Shown in pieces: positions 7,243 through 14,785 of a stretch of DNA of 21,015 nucleotides (positions within the stretch are counted from its first letter, which is position 1; the number at the start of each line of letters is the position of its first letter). The stretch spans positions 1 through 21,015 of the forward strand of contig JAGZRP010000002.1 of the NCBI GenBank assembly GCA_018381595.1. Direction: 5' to 3'. Origin of the DNA: Bacillota bacterium. GTDB taxonomy: Bacteria; Bacillota_I; Bacilli_A; RF39; UBA660. A model generated the notes under the pieces. The model made no database searches and was not told where the DNA came from. It saw only the letters and a list, made by a program, of their open reading frames with translations. The position numbers and the translations under genes are program-made.

Positions 7243-7475
7243 TAATCTAGTATTTTAAAATTTCCGTGATAATTACTTCGGTAATCATCTTCTAACCAAG
7301 ATAATGAATTACTTGTTAAATTAACAGAGTCTCCTGTATGTAATTGCACATTATAAATTCCATATTCTTCAATAATCGAATACATTCTTTTCTGCATTAC
7401 TTGTAATTCAAAGGCATCGACTCTGCCACTTAAGTATATATCCAACGTATGATTGGAATATTCTAATCTCTGCAT
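7242..7475 (-). CDS. Small hypothetical protein, 77 residues (weakly STAS-like)
   Basis: I do not firmly recognise this protein. It starts with alternating hydrophobic residues (LEYSNHTLDIYLSGRVDAFE), then a helix (LQVMQKRMYSIIEEYGI) and another strand (NVQLHTG). The beta-alpha-beta order and the placing of a GR-x-DA turn recall half of a STAS (anti-anti-sigma) fold, but it is too short and lacks the conserved D-S-S/T-G phosphorylation site. It ends in an acidic/aromatic tail. I prefer the ATG at 7475, 8 bases after AGGAG, over the TTG at 7478. It has its own promoter and terminator, so it is a single-gene unit. Function unknown. Confidence 0.65.
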   Translation of the reverse strand: MQRLEYSNHTLDIYLSGRVDAFELQVMQKRMYSIIEEYGIYNVQLHTGDSVNLTSNSLSWLEDDYRSNYHGNFKILD

Positions 7476-7498
7476 CAAACCATCTCCTCATTCAATAT

Positions 7499-7526
7499 AT
7501 CATAACGTTTTTTTGAGTGCTATCAA
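7499..7526 (-). promoter_or_regulatory. SigmaA-type promoter of the 77-residue gene
   Basis: TTGATA (7526-7521), 16-base spacer, TATGAT (7504-7499). It faces away from the murT promoter in the same 110-base gap. Confidence 0.65.
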
Positions 7527-7558
7527 ACCGACAAAACTAGATAATTCTTTTTTCTTTA

Positions 7559-7567
7559 TGTTATAAT
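7559..7567 (+). promoter_or_regulatory. Extended -10 promoter of murT-gatD
   Basis: TGTTATAAT is a perfect extended -10 element (TGn plus TATAAT). The -35 region (about 7539-7544, AGATAA) is poor, as is common for extended -10 promoters. The ATG at 7566 lies inside this box and so cannot be the start codon of the transcript's gene. Confidence 0.75.
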
Positions 7568-7586
7568 GAACTTGCGGGGTGTTATT

Positions 7587-8915
7587 ATGAAAAAAAGAAT
7601 CTTAATTAGTTTTGGAAAACTATTGTGCTATATCGGAAGTCTATTAGGTAGAGGTTCTACTCTACCAGGAAGTATTTTATTAAAATTAGATAAAAATATG
7701 CTTTATCAGTTCACGCTTCCAGATACTGTAATTGCAGTAACAGGCTCTAGCGGAAAAGGAAGTATTACCAAGGTCATTACAAAAACGTTAAGAAATCATG
7801 GATATACAGTTGCCCACAATGACAAAGGAGCAAATCTAGATGCTGGAATCTTAACACTACTACTGGAAAATACAACACTATCTGGAAAAGTAAAAGCAGA
7901 TATATTAGTATGTGAAGTCGATGAACGCTATTCAAAATATGTCTTTCCAGCCATTCATCCGAATTATGTTGTAATTACCAATATCACAAGAGATCAACCT
8001 CCAAGACAAGGACATTTTGATAAAGTATTTGCTGAAATTGAAAAAGCAATTACGGAAGATATGCATCTAATTTTAAATGCTGATGATCCTTATCTTCAAA
8101 AATTTGAAAAGAAAAAAAATAAAATTACATATTATGGGATTGCAAAAAATAAATATTCTTATACGAAAAATAAATTTGAAAATCTAAATGTTTCCCACTG
8201 TCCAGTTTGCCATAAAAAATTAAATTATCACTACTATCAATTTGAAGCACTTGGCGATTATTACTGTGAATGTGGTAAATTAAAAAGACCAAAACCTGAT
8301 TATGAAATTACTAGTATTCAATTTGAACAAGAAAAAATGACCATTAATCAAAAATATCACATCTTATTAAAACCAGCTTACTTATATCAGGCTTATAATA
8401 CACTAGCTTGCTTTTCTGTTTTATCCCTTCTTGGATTAAATCCAGTTGGAATTGCAAATGATATGAGTGAACAAAATAAAGAAAACGACATTCAAAATCA
8501 TTACTTACTAGGAAAAAGAAACGTTCATGTTTTAAACAATAAAAATGAAAACAGCACAACGTTTAATCAATCTTTATTATATACAACAAGAACCAAAGAG
8601 TTAAAGACAATTGTCATTGGTTGGAAAGAAATTTCAAGACGTTATAATTTTGATGACCTCTCTTGGCTTTATGACATCGACTTTGAGTTATTACAAAAAT
8701 CAAATGTTGATAAAATTATCTGTGTTGGAATTCATCGCTATGATATTGCAACACGTATTAAATATGCGGGAATGGATGAAAAGAAAATTGCTGTTTTTGA
8801 AACCCTAGAAGAAGCCAGTATTTATCTTAAAAAAAGAAGTAAAGGTGATATTTTTGCAATTCTTAACTTTGACTATGTAAAACCATTCCATGGACTTCTG
8901 AAAGGACGTGAGTAA
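7587..8915 (+). CDS. murT: MurT-type Mur ligase (lipid II D-glutamate amidation subunit)
   Basis: Mur-ligase-fold partner of GatD. The MurT/GatD complex amidates the alpha-carboxyl of D-glutamate in the lipid II stem peptide. 442 residues. Seen: P-loop TGSSGKGS (52-59), VCEVDERY (108-115), RDQPPRQGHFD (135-145), ILNADDP (162-168), the zinc-ribbon insert with Cys205, Cys208, Cys227 and Cys229 characteristic of MurT, and the C-terminal DUF1727 part with DDLSWLYDIDFE (356-367). Oddities: the P-loop has GKGS, as in FolC, rather than GKT; the second zinc pair is CxC; and the usual NPTG motif reads NSTT (322-325). The start at 7587 is chosen because GGGGTG lies 6 bases upstream and the earlier in-frame ATG at 7566 overlaps the -10 box. 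gatD follows at once. Confidence 0.9.
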   Translation: MKKRILISFGKLLCYIGSLLGRGSTLPGSILLKLDKNMLYQFTLPDTVIAVTGSSGKGSITKVITKTLRNHGYTVAHNDKGANLDAGILTLLLENTTLSGKVKADILVCEVDERYSKYVFPAIHPNYVVITNITRDQPPRQGHFDKVFAEIEKAITEDMHLILNADDPYLQKFEKKKNKITYYGIAKNKYSYTKNKFENLNVSHCPVCHKKLNYHYYQFEALGDYYCECGKLKRPKPDYEITSIQFEQEKMTINQKYHILLKPAYLYQAYNTLACFSVLSLLGLNPVGIANDMSEQNKENDIQNHYLLGKRNVHVLNNKNENSTTFNQSLLYTTRTKELKTIVIGWKEISRRYNFDDLSWLYDIDFELLQKSNVDKIICVGIHRYDIATRIKYAGMDEKKIAVFETLEEASIYLKKRSKGDIFAILNFDYVKPFHGLLKGRE

Positions 8916-9656
8916 ATGAATATTAAAATTCTTCATCTCTATTACGATTTAATGAATTTATATGGGGAAAGTGGAAATGTAAAAGCATTAAAACAACAAT
9001 TAGAACATCAAAATATAAAATGCTCTGTTACCTTTCTTACCATTGATGATGAATTAAATTTTGATGATTTTGATATTATTTATATGGGTGCAGGAACAGA
9101 AGAAAACCAGGCACTCGTATTAAAACATTTACTAAAATATAAAGAACAAGTCAAAAATGCATATGAAAATGGAGTTCACTTTTTAATGACTGGAAATGCT
9201 TGTGAATTATTTGGGCGTTATATTCTGACAACAGATAAAAAGAAAATCAGAGCCTTAAATTTATTTCCTTATTTTTCAAAAAGAGAACATTTCCGTATTG
9301 TCGATGAAGCATTATTTCAATGTGATTTTGTAAAAGAACCAATGATTGGATTTCAAAATCAAAATAGTGTTATGAGAGAAAACAAACATCCACTTTTTCA
9401 TGTATTAAAAGGAACAGGATCTTACCCTAATTCTAAAAAAGAAGGAGTTCATGAAAAGAACTTCTATGGGACTTATTTAATCGGGCCAGTATTAATCCGT
9501 AATCCAGAATTCTTAACTTATTTTCTAAAAGAAGTAATAAAAACAAAATATCCAGAGTACAAATGCAAGCCTTTCTCATTAACACTCGAAAGAAAAGCAC
9601 ATCAAACGTTTATGGAAAATTATTATCAAGAATACCAAAAAAGTCATCAGAAATGA
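8916..9656 (+). CDS. gatD: GatD-like glutamine amidotransferase subunit with altered catalytic residues
   Basis: Normally a class I glutaminase that supplies ammonia to MurT. 246 residues, starting directly after the murT stop. The N-terminal LHLYYDLMNLYGESGN (6-21) and the C-terminal GTYLIGPVLIRNPEF (185-199) identify the GatD family. The expected nucleophile elbow, CGGYQLLG in typical GatD, reads GNACELFG (93-100). The Cys position is Gly, and the only nearby Cys (Cys96) is three residues off. The catalytic His of LHGP is Ile189. On this reading glutaminase activity is doubtful; it may be a scaffold for a MurT that uses free ammonia, or the active site may have been rebuilt. The family call is firm, the activity is not. 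A terminator overlaps the stop codon. Confidence 0.85.
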   Translation: MNIKILHLYYDLMNLYGESGNVKALKQQLEHQNIKCSVTFLTIDDELNFDDFDIIYMGAGTEENQALVLKHLLKYKEQVKNAYENGVHFLMTGNACELFGRYILTTDKKKIRALNLFPYFSKREHFRIVDEALFQCDFVKEPMIGFQNQNSVMRENKHPLFHVLKGTGSYPNSKKEGVHEKNFYGTYLIGPVLIRNPEFLTYFLKEVIKTKYPEYKCKPFSLTLERKAHQTFMENYYQEYQKSHQK

Positions 9657-9665
9657 TGACTTTTT
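9637..9665 (+). terminator. Intrinsic terminator after gatD, probably bidirectional
   Basis: Perfect 9-base-pair stem (9641-9649 with 9654-9662), GAAA loop, T-run after it and A-run before it. The gatD TGA stop is part of the 3' arm. The A-run allows function from the other strand as well. Confidence 0.9.
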
Positions 9666-9900
9666 CATTATACTTTAATTTATCAATATTGATATTAGTT
9701 TTAATCTCAGCTATAGATAATAATCGATTATAAAATAAAAAAGAATATATTATCATTTTGATATAAGCTTTATATCATGTAAGTTACAATTCAAATGATT
9801 GAAAATACTATGTCATTCATGCACATACTACATGATGATAATGCAGTTTCATTGGTTACTATTTATTATCTTTCATTTTTTCGTACGAAAAAATTTAGGC
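9666..9900. other. AT-rich gap between converging operons, no convincing gene
   Basis: About 235 bases between the gatD and pheT terminators. It contains a hairpin-forming repeat (GATATA 9760-9765, TATATC 9771-9776) and a perfect 20-base palindrome at 9875-9894 centred on CGTACG. I see no ribosome site with a credible frame, no tRNA and no clear promoter. Confidence 0.6.
9875..9894. repeat. Perfect 20-base palindrome
   Basis: ATTTTTTCGTACGAAAAAAT reads the same on both strands. It lies between two terminators and no gene start is within 200 bases. A protein-binding site, a further transcription stop (the oligo-T arm is present on both strands) or chance are all possible. Confidence 0.5.
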
Positions 9901-9928
9901 AAAGAAAAAGAATCAGGATTCTGATTCT
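9901..9928 (-). terminator. Intrinsic terminator after pheT
   Basis: AGAATCAG (9928-9921) pairs with CTGATTCT (9916-9909) around a 4-base loop, followed by TTTTCTTT. The pheT TAG stop (9929-9927) overlaps the 5' arm. Confidence 0.88.
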
Positions 9929-12314
9929 ATTTATCTCTTACTTTGGCATCTAATTTTTCTTCTACGTTTTCAATCATTTTGTTAAATACAACCATAACTT
10001 CTTCATCCGTAAGGGTACGTGTTGCATCTTCAAAAGTAATCGAATATGCGATCGATTTTTCATCGTCTTTCACATTTTCCCCTGTATATACATCAAATAC
10101 ATCAATTTGTGATACCATTCTACCACCAATATATTTTAAGATATCCATGATTTGTTTTGATGTAATATCCTTTTTCACAATGAACGCTAAATCTTTATGA
10201 ATCGCAGGATATTTCGATGCTTCTTTAAATTTTACCAGTCTTACTTTATGACTCATGATTTTTTCTAAGTCTAATTCAAATACATAAATTTCTTTTTTCG
10301 ACTCTTTTGGATGTACTTGTCCAAAGTATCCAACAATTTCTCTATCGATGATTAAAGAGGCACTTCTACCTGGATGATACTCTTTTGGTAATTCTTTTGT
10401 ATCAAATGAATAACGATTATTAAGACCCAAATATTTCATTAAATTCTCAATAATTCCCTTAACATAATAGAAATCCACTGTCATTCGTTGTTGTTGCCAT
10501 AAATTATGATTTGTAATTCCATATACCAATCCAGCTATCATCGGTTTTTCTACATAGTTATCATTTTCTTTGTAATAAATATTTCCTGTTTCAAAAATCT
10601 GTATATCTTTTTGATTACGACTGACATTATATTCCCATACATTTAATAATGATGGAATTAAACTTTTTCGCAAGTATTTTCTATCTTCTGTTAATGGGTC
10701 CAATAAGTAAATATCTTCTTTATCAAAATTGATATATTTATTTACGTCATTTTTGTGCACTAACGAATAAGTAATTACTTGTGTTAATCCTAATCCAGCT
10801 AAACGATTTCTAATATCTTTGATTAACATTTCTTTTAAAGAACGCGTTCCACGTTTCATTTTAGTCACTGGAAGCTTCCCTACTACATGTTCGTATCCAT
10901 AAATTCTTCCGATTTCTTCGATGAAATCTTCTTTGATATTTACGTCTAATCTTCTCGTTGGAATCAATACATGAAATAATCCATTCTCTTCTGTAACCGT
11001 AAATCCAAGACGCTTACATACATCAATGACTTCATCTACTTTTAAACTCATTCCTAATACAGAATTTATTTTATCTAAAGTAATGTCAATCACTTTATCT
11101 TCTTTATTGGTATTATCATGCGTTAAAATACCATCTAATACAATTCCATCTGCATATTTTTCAAGTAAATAACAAGCTCGATTCAATGCTTCTTTCGTGC
11201 GATTTGGATCAATTCCTTTTTCGTAGCGATTAGAAGCTTCACTTCTTAAGATTGCTTTTGCTGTATAACGAATACTAACAGAATCAAAGATAGCAGCTTC
11301 TACAAAAATATTTTTCGTATCCATTTCTACTTCTGTCGAAAGACCACCCATAACACCAGCAAGTGCAACTGGCTCTTTTTCATTTGCAATGACAATATCA
11401 GAAGACTTCAATGTTCTTTCTTGTCCATCTAATGTTTTCATAGTTTCATGCTCTTCAGCATCTCTTACTACTACATGATTTCCAAGTCTATCTTGATCGA
11501 AGAAATGAAGTGGTTGTCCATATTCAAGCATCACATAGTTACTAATATCAACCACGTTATTAATTGGACGAATTCCACTTGCCATTAATCTTGTTTTCAT
11601 CCATTGTGGACTTTCTTTAATGGTTACATTTTTTACAATCTTTCCTAGATAAATAGGACACTTTTCTGTCTTTACTTCTAATTTCATCTTATCATTGATA
11701 TTCTCATCAATTACACTTGGATTGTTTTCTGGATAAGTAACAGGTCGATTATAAATTGCTCCTACTTCATGAGCCATTCCAAGCATACTTAGTAAATCCC
11801 CACGGTCAGCTGTAAGTTCAAAATCAATGATTTCATCATCATAACCAAGATAGTGAATTGCATCACTACCAACTTCAGCATCATCAGGAAGCACATGAAT
11901 CCCATTTTTTTCTTCTTCACTAATATATTTAGATTCAATTCCTAATTCTTCTAAAGCACAACACATTCCATTGGAATCCATACCTGCTAATTTTGCTTTC
12001 TTAATTTCAAATCCACCAGGTAATTTCGCACCAATTTTCGCAACTGGTACTTTAATTCCCTGTTTCATATTTGGAGCACCACATAAAATTTGAACGACTT
12101 CACTTCCCAAATCCACTTTACAGATATGGAGTTTTTTACTTTCTGGATGCATTTCACATTCTAAAACATGACCTACTACGATGTTAGTTGCTTCACTAAT
12201 TTTTTCAACGCTTTCATATTCGTTTCCTGCAAAAACCATTTTGTCAGCTAGTTCATGAAAATCTAAGTCGTCTACTTTCACATAGTCATTTAAAAAACTT
12301 TTACTTACACGCAT
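9927..12314 (-). CDS. pheT: Phenylalanyl-tRNA synthetase beta subunit
   Basis: Forms the alpha2-beta2 enzyme that charges tRNA-Phe. The beta subunit edits mischarged Tyr-tRNA and binds tRNA. 795 residues, normal for the bacterial family. Order: EMAP/tRNA-binding domain (about 40-150, with VVGHVLECEMHPESKKLHIC), B3/B4 editing domain (about 205-375), B5 domain (about 400-470), catalytic-like core, and C-terminal FDX-ACB anticodon-binding domain beginning near KYPAIHKDLAFIV. The ATG at 12314 is chosen because GGAGGAG precedes it and MRVSKSFLNDYV is the family N terminus. A longer in-frame start at 12347 would overlap pheS. One base separates it from the pheS stop. The operon is under a Phe T-box. 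Confidence 0.97.
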   Translation of the reverse strand: MRVSKSFLNDYVKVDDLDFHELADKMVFAGNEYESVEKISEATNIVVGHVLECEMHPESKKLHICKVDLGSEVVQILCGAPNMKQGIKVPVAKIGAKLPGGFEIKKAKLAGMDSNGMCCALEELGIESKYISEEEKNGIHVLPDDAEVGSDAIHYLGYDDEIIDFELTADRGDLLSMLGMAHEVGAIYNRPVTYPENNPSVIDENINDKMKLEVKTEKCPIYLGKIVKNVTIKESPQWMKTRLMASGIRPINNVVDISNYVMLEYGQPLHFFDQDRLGNHVVVRDAEEHETMKTLDGQERTLKSSDIVIANEKEPVALAGVMGGLSTEVEMDTKNIFVEAAIFDSVSIRYTAKAILRSEASNRYEKGIDPNRTKEALNRACYLLEKYADGIVLDGILTHDNTNKEDKVIDITLDKINSVLGMSLKVDEVIDVCKRLGFTVTEENGLFHVLIPTRRLDVNIKEDFIEEIGRIYGYEHVVGKLPVTKMKRGTRSLKEMLIKDIRNRLAGLGLTQVITYSLVHKNDVNKYINFDKEDIYLLDPLTEDRKYLRKSLIPSLLNVWEYNVSRNQKDIQIFETGNIYYKENDNYVEKPMIAGLVYGITNHNLWQQQRMTVDFYYVKGIIENLMKYLGLNNRYSFDTKELPKEYHPGRSASLIIDREIVGYFGQVHPKESKKEIYVFELDLEKIMSHKVRLVKFKEASKYPAIHKDLAFIVKKDITSKQIMDILKYIGGRMVSQIDVFDVYTGENVKDDEKSIAYSITFEDATRTLTDEEVMVVFNKMIENVEEKLDAKVRDK

Positions 12315-12315
12315 C

Positions 12316-13362
12316 TTATTCTCCTCCTTCCACACGATTAAAATCATTTAAGAATCGTAAATCGTTAGTATAGAAATTTCTAATATCTGTGATTCCATAT
12401 TTCAACATGGCAATTCTCTCTGGCCCCATTCCGAATGCAAATCCAGTATATTTTTCTGGATCATATCCATTGGCTCTCAGTACGTTTGGATGAACCATTC
12501 CACTTCCTAGGATTTCTATCCAACCGGTTCCTTTGCAAAGAGAACAACCAGCTCCTCCACATTTAAAGCATGAAATATCTACTTCTAATGAAGGTTCTGT
12601 AAATGGGAAGAAACTTGGACGAAGACGAATTTCATTCTTTTCCCCAAACATTGTTTTTGCTAAAACCTCTAAAGTTCCCTTTAAGTCAGCAAGTGATATA
12701 TTTTCATCAATGACTAAACCTTCTACTTGGTGGAATTGATGTGAATGGGTCGCATCATCATTATCTCTTCTATAAGTTTTTCCTGGACAAATAACACGAA
12801 TTGGTCCTTTTTCTTGATTGGCTTCCATCGTTCTTGCTTGTACTGGAGATGTATGGGTACGAAGTAATACTTCATCTGTAATATAGAAACTATCTTGCGC
12901 ATCACGAGCTGGATGTCCCTTTGGTAAGTTTAATTTTTCAAAGTTATATAAGTCTAATTCTACTTCTGGTCCATCTACCACATCATAACCAAGTGATACG
13001 AATAATTCTTCGATTTCATCAATTATTTTTGTAATAGGGTGTACACCACCTACTTTTAATTCAGTACTTGGTAATGTAATATCAATCTTTTCTTTCTCAA
13101 GACGTTCTTCTAATTCACGTGCTTCTAAAGTAGTTCTTGCCTCTTCTATTAAATTCGTTGCAAACGTTTTTAACTCATTTAAAGAACGACCTAACTCTTT
13201 TTTCTCTTCAATAGATAACTCACCCATCATGCTACTAAGACTTTGAATTGGCCCTTTCTTTCCTAGATATTCTACTTTGACATCATTCAATTCTTTTGAT
13301 GATGTTACTTGACTACATTTTTCTTGTATCTCTAATTTTAATGCTTCTACTTTTTCTAACAT
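12316..13362 (-). CDS. pheS: Phenylalanyl-tRNA synthetase alpha subunit
   Basis: Catalytic subunit. 348 residues. An N-terminal coiled-coil arm (about 1-95) is followed by the class II core: [11 protein letters not shown] (150-160), [12 protein letters not shown], motif 2 around [19 protein letters not shown] (197-215) and motif 3 [10 protein letters not shown] (311-320). A Cys4 knuckle of the kind seen in many Gram-positive PheS is present: Cys265, Cys268, Cys273 and Cys276. The ATG at 13362 has AGGAGGAAATT. It lies nine bases after the hydrolase gene, and its last codons (GGA GGA GAA) provide the pheT ribosome site. Confidence 0.98.
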   Translation of the reverse strand: MLEKVEALKLEIQEKCSQVTSSKELNDVKVEYLGKKGPIQSLSSMMGELSIEEKKELGRSLNELKTFATNLIEEARTTLEARELEERLEKEKIDITLPSTELKVGGVHPITKIIDEIEELFVSLGYDVVDGPEVELDLYNFEKLNLPKGHPARDAQDSFYITDEVLLRTHTSPVQARTMEANQEKGPIRVICPGKTYRRDNDDATHSHQFHQVEGLVIDENISLADLKGTLEVLAKTMFGEKNEIRLRPSFFPFTEPSLEVDISCFKCGGAGCSLCKGTGWIEILGSGMVHPNVLRANGYDPEKYTGFAFGMGPERIAMLKYGITDIRNFYTNDLRFLNDFNRVEGGE

Positions 13363-13371
13363 AATTTCCTC

Positions 13372-14100
13372 CTATATTTCCTTAATATATTTTTTTCGAA
13401 ATGAAAAATGAAATTTGGTAAACAAATAAATATATTCTGATACTTCTCTTTTCTTGTCTGAAATAAATACTTGATGTCTAATTCCTTTTAAGGTTGTAAT
13501 ATATTTTTCTTTTGCTTTCACATTTTTGTAAGCATAAGTGCTTGCGGTAAAAGGAACAATATTGTCTTCATCTCCATGAATGATTAACGTTGGTATGGTC
13601 ACTTTTTGAATGGTACTCTTGTAATTTTTAACAAGCTTGGTAAATTCTAAAAAGTCTTTGGTTGGTATTTGAATTAACTTTGATAAAAAGGTATCATATC
13701 CCAGTCGTTCCGTTTTTTCTTTTGGACTAAAAAACCGTTTCAAATCCTTTTTGTTTTGTTCAAAACTACCATATTCAAATGCAGGGGCGATTAGAATGAG
13801 ACGCTTTGCAAAATCTGGATATTTACTTGCTAAATAGCTCGCAATCACACCACCCATACTATGACCTACTAAATAGATTTGGTGATAATGCTTAGTAAGA
13901 TTTAAAAACTCTTTCTCAGAACGTTCTATCCACTCTTCGTATTTTACTTTTCGCATGAGTGGTCTTTCATGTCCAGGAAGTGTAAATGTGTAAACATCCA
14001 GTTCATGATGCTTTTGTAAACTATTTAAAAAATATTCATTTTCATAATAACTAGCCGAAAAACCATGAATAAATAAAATTGCTTTTTTTTGAAATATCAC
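13372..14100 (-). CDS. Alpha/beta hydrolase (carboxylesterase / monoacylglycerol-lipase-like)
   Basis: 242 residues, cytoplasmic, no signal peptide. The alpha/beta-hydrolase pattern is complete: oxyanion-hole HGF (12-14), nucleophile elbow GHSMGG with Ser81, acid Asp179 in HGDEDNIVP, and His209 in GIRHQVF. A lid-like insertion lies between about 110 and 165. Closest known types by motif are esterases of the Est30/monoglyceride-lipase kind; the substrate cannot be read. I choose the GTG start at 14100, 7 bases after AGGAGG. The in-frame ATG at 14127 lies inside the terminator arm of the T-box leader. It is the first gene after the Phe T-box, so it is co-regulated with pheS and pheT, an unusual partnership. 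Confidence 0.88.
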   Translation of the reverse strand: MIFQKKAILFIHGFSASYYENEYFLNSLQKHHELDVYTFTLPGHERPLMRKVKYEEWIERSEKEFLNLTKHYHQIYLVGHSMGGVIASYLASKYPDFAKRLILIAPAFEYGSFEQNKKDLKRFFSPKEKTERLGYDTFLSKLIQIPTKDFLEFTKLVKNYKSTIQKVTIPTLIIHGDEDNIVPFTASTYAYKNVKAKEKYITTLKGIRHQVFISDKKREVSEYIYLFTKFHFSFRKKYIKEI

Positions 14101-14111
14101 TCTCACACCTC

Positions 14112-14345
14112 CTACAAAAAAAATCACATCCTATATAAGGACGTGATTTGACGTGGTACCACCTTAATTCATAGTAAAAAACTTTACTATCTCATGATTA
14201 TAACGCATCACCGTTATATATTTTCTTATATAAAGCTCCAAAGACGAATTCATAACGCTTTTTTATCTATTCCCACCAACATAGACTCTCTTTTAAAAAA
14301 GTGAGTTATTACTACTTCTTTTTCTTCGCTTTTTACAAAACTAAT
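14112..14345 (-). promoter_or_regulatory. T-box riboswitch leader of the hydrolase-pheS-pheT operon
   Basis: T-box core AAGGTGGTACCACGTC at 14165-14150. The terminator stem (14149-14139 with 14131-14121, one G-U pair) is followed by a run of T. A Stem III hairpin (ATAGTAAA/TTTACTAT) precedes the core and an ATAACG/CGTTAT hairpin lies above it. A TTC codon in the upstream Stem I region (within GAATTCGTC, about 14245-14255), or the TTT just after it, fits a phenylalanine specifier. The location in front of pheST supports tRNA-Phe sensing. Uncharged tRNA-Phe should raise readthrough into all three genes. Confidence 0.92.
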
Positions 14346-14348
14346 TTG

Positions 14349-14376
14349 ATTATACCATATTTTTCTTATATTTCAA
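14349..14376 (-). promoter_or_regulatory. SigmaA-type promoter of the Phe T-box operon
   Basis: TTGAAA (14376-14371), 16-base spacer ending in TGG, TATAAT (14354-14349). Both a -35 and an extended -10 are present, so it should be strong. Confidence 0.9.
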
Positions 14377-14386
14377 GGGATTCAAT

Positions 14387-14411
14387 AAAAAAGAAGAGCA
14401 TTTCTTCTTTT
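14387..14411 (-). terminator. Intrinsic terminator after the prepilin pair
   Basis: A 9-base-pair stem (14411-14403 with 14397-14389), 5-base loop, followed by T. It lies just before the promoter of the Phe T-box operon and separates the two units. Confidence 0.8.
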
Positions 14412-14416
14412 CCTTT

Positions 14417-14776
14417 TTAATCTACTGCATAGAAACGATAAACAAAATTATCATTATCGTTACTCACTTCAACGTAAGAACTATCATTCATTAATTTATC
14501 AGTCTTTGGATTCTCTATTTTTTTATCCACATAATTTCCGCTTTTTAACGTTGCTAATGTAACCGTTGCTTTGCTCCCTTTATTGGGAAGTGCGTTTGGA
14601 TGATCGGCATAGTAATTTTTTGCTCCATTAATTACATTCTGTGCTTGCGTATCAAACGCTTTATCTCTAGAGCGATTCATAACCCCAAATATATTTGGAA
14701 ATACAATCACAGCAAGAATGGCAAGTATCGTTAACGTAGCTAGTAATTCAATTAATGTAAACCCTTTATTTTTCAT
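14417..14776 (-). CDS. Type IV prepilin-like protein, second of two
   Basis: 119 residues. The N terminus MKNKGFTLIELLATLTI carries a textbook prepilin peptidase site: cleavage after Gly5, methylated Phe6, Glu10 (position 5 of the mature chain). A hydrophobic helix of about 20 residues follows. The rest is a small soluble head rich in Asn, Asp and Lys, of the ComGC/pseudopilin size class. Ribosome site AGGGTGAT. Nine bases separate it from the upstream pilin, so the two are co-transcribed. No pilus ATPase, platform protein or prepilin peptidase gene is in the window, so assembly must use machinery elsewhere. Competence pseudopilin, pilus subunit or secretion pseudopilin are all possible. Confidence 0.88.
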   Translation of the reverse strand: MKNKGFTLIELLATLTILAILAVIVFPNIFGVMNRSRDKAFDTQAQNVINGAKNYYADHPNALPNKGSKATVTLATLKSGNYVDKKIENPKTDKLMNDSSYVEVSNDNDNFVYRFYAVD

Positions 14777-14785
14777 ACTATCACC

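Noticed and set aside
9760-9776. GATATA/TATATC hairpin as a small RNA or terminator
   Set aside because: Only 6 AT-rich pairs, no T-run and no promoter; expected by chance in this composition.
9795-9953. Plus-strand frame of 52 residues in the gatD/pheT gap
   Set aside because: No ribosome site or promoter; it runs across the palindrome, the pheT terminator and the end of pheT.
12315-12347. Longer N terminus for pheT from 12347
   Set aside because: It overlaps pheS by about 30 bases, whereas the strong ribosome site and family N terminus begin at 12314.
12723-12905. Minus-strand frame of 60 residues inside pheS
   Set aside because: Out of frame with pheS, no ribosome site and no recognisable pattern.
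14101-14127. Longer N terminus for the hydrolase from the ATG at 14127
   Set aside because: That ATG lies in the T-box terminator arm and the AGGAGG site is downstream of it; the GTG at 14100 is better placed.
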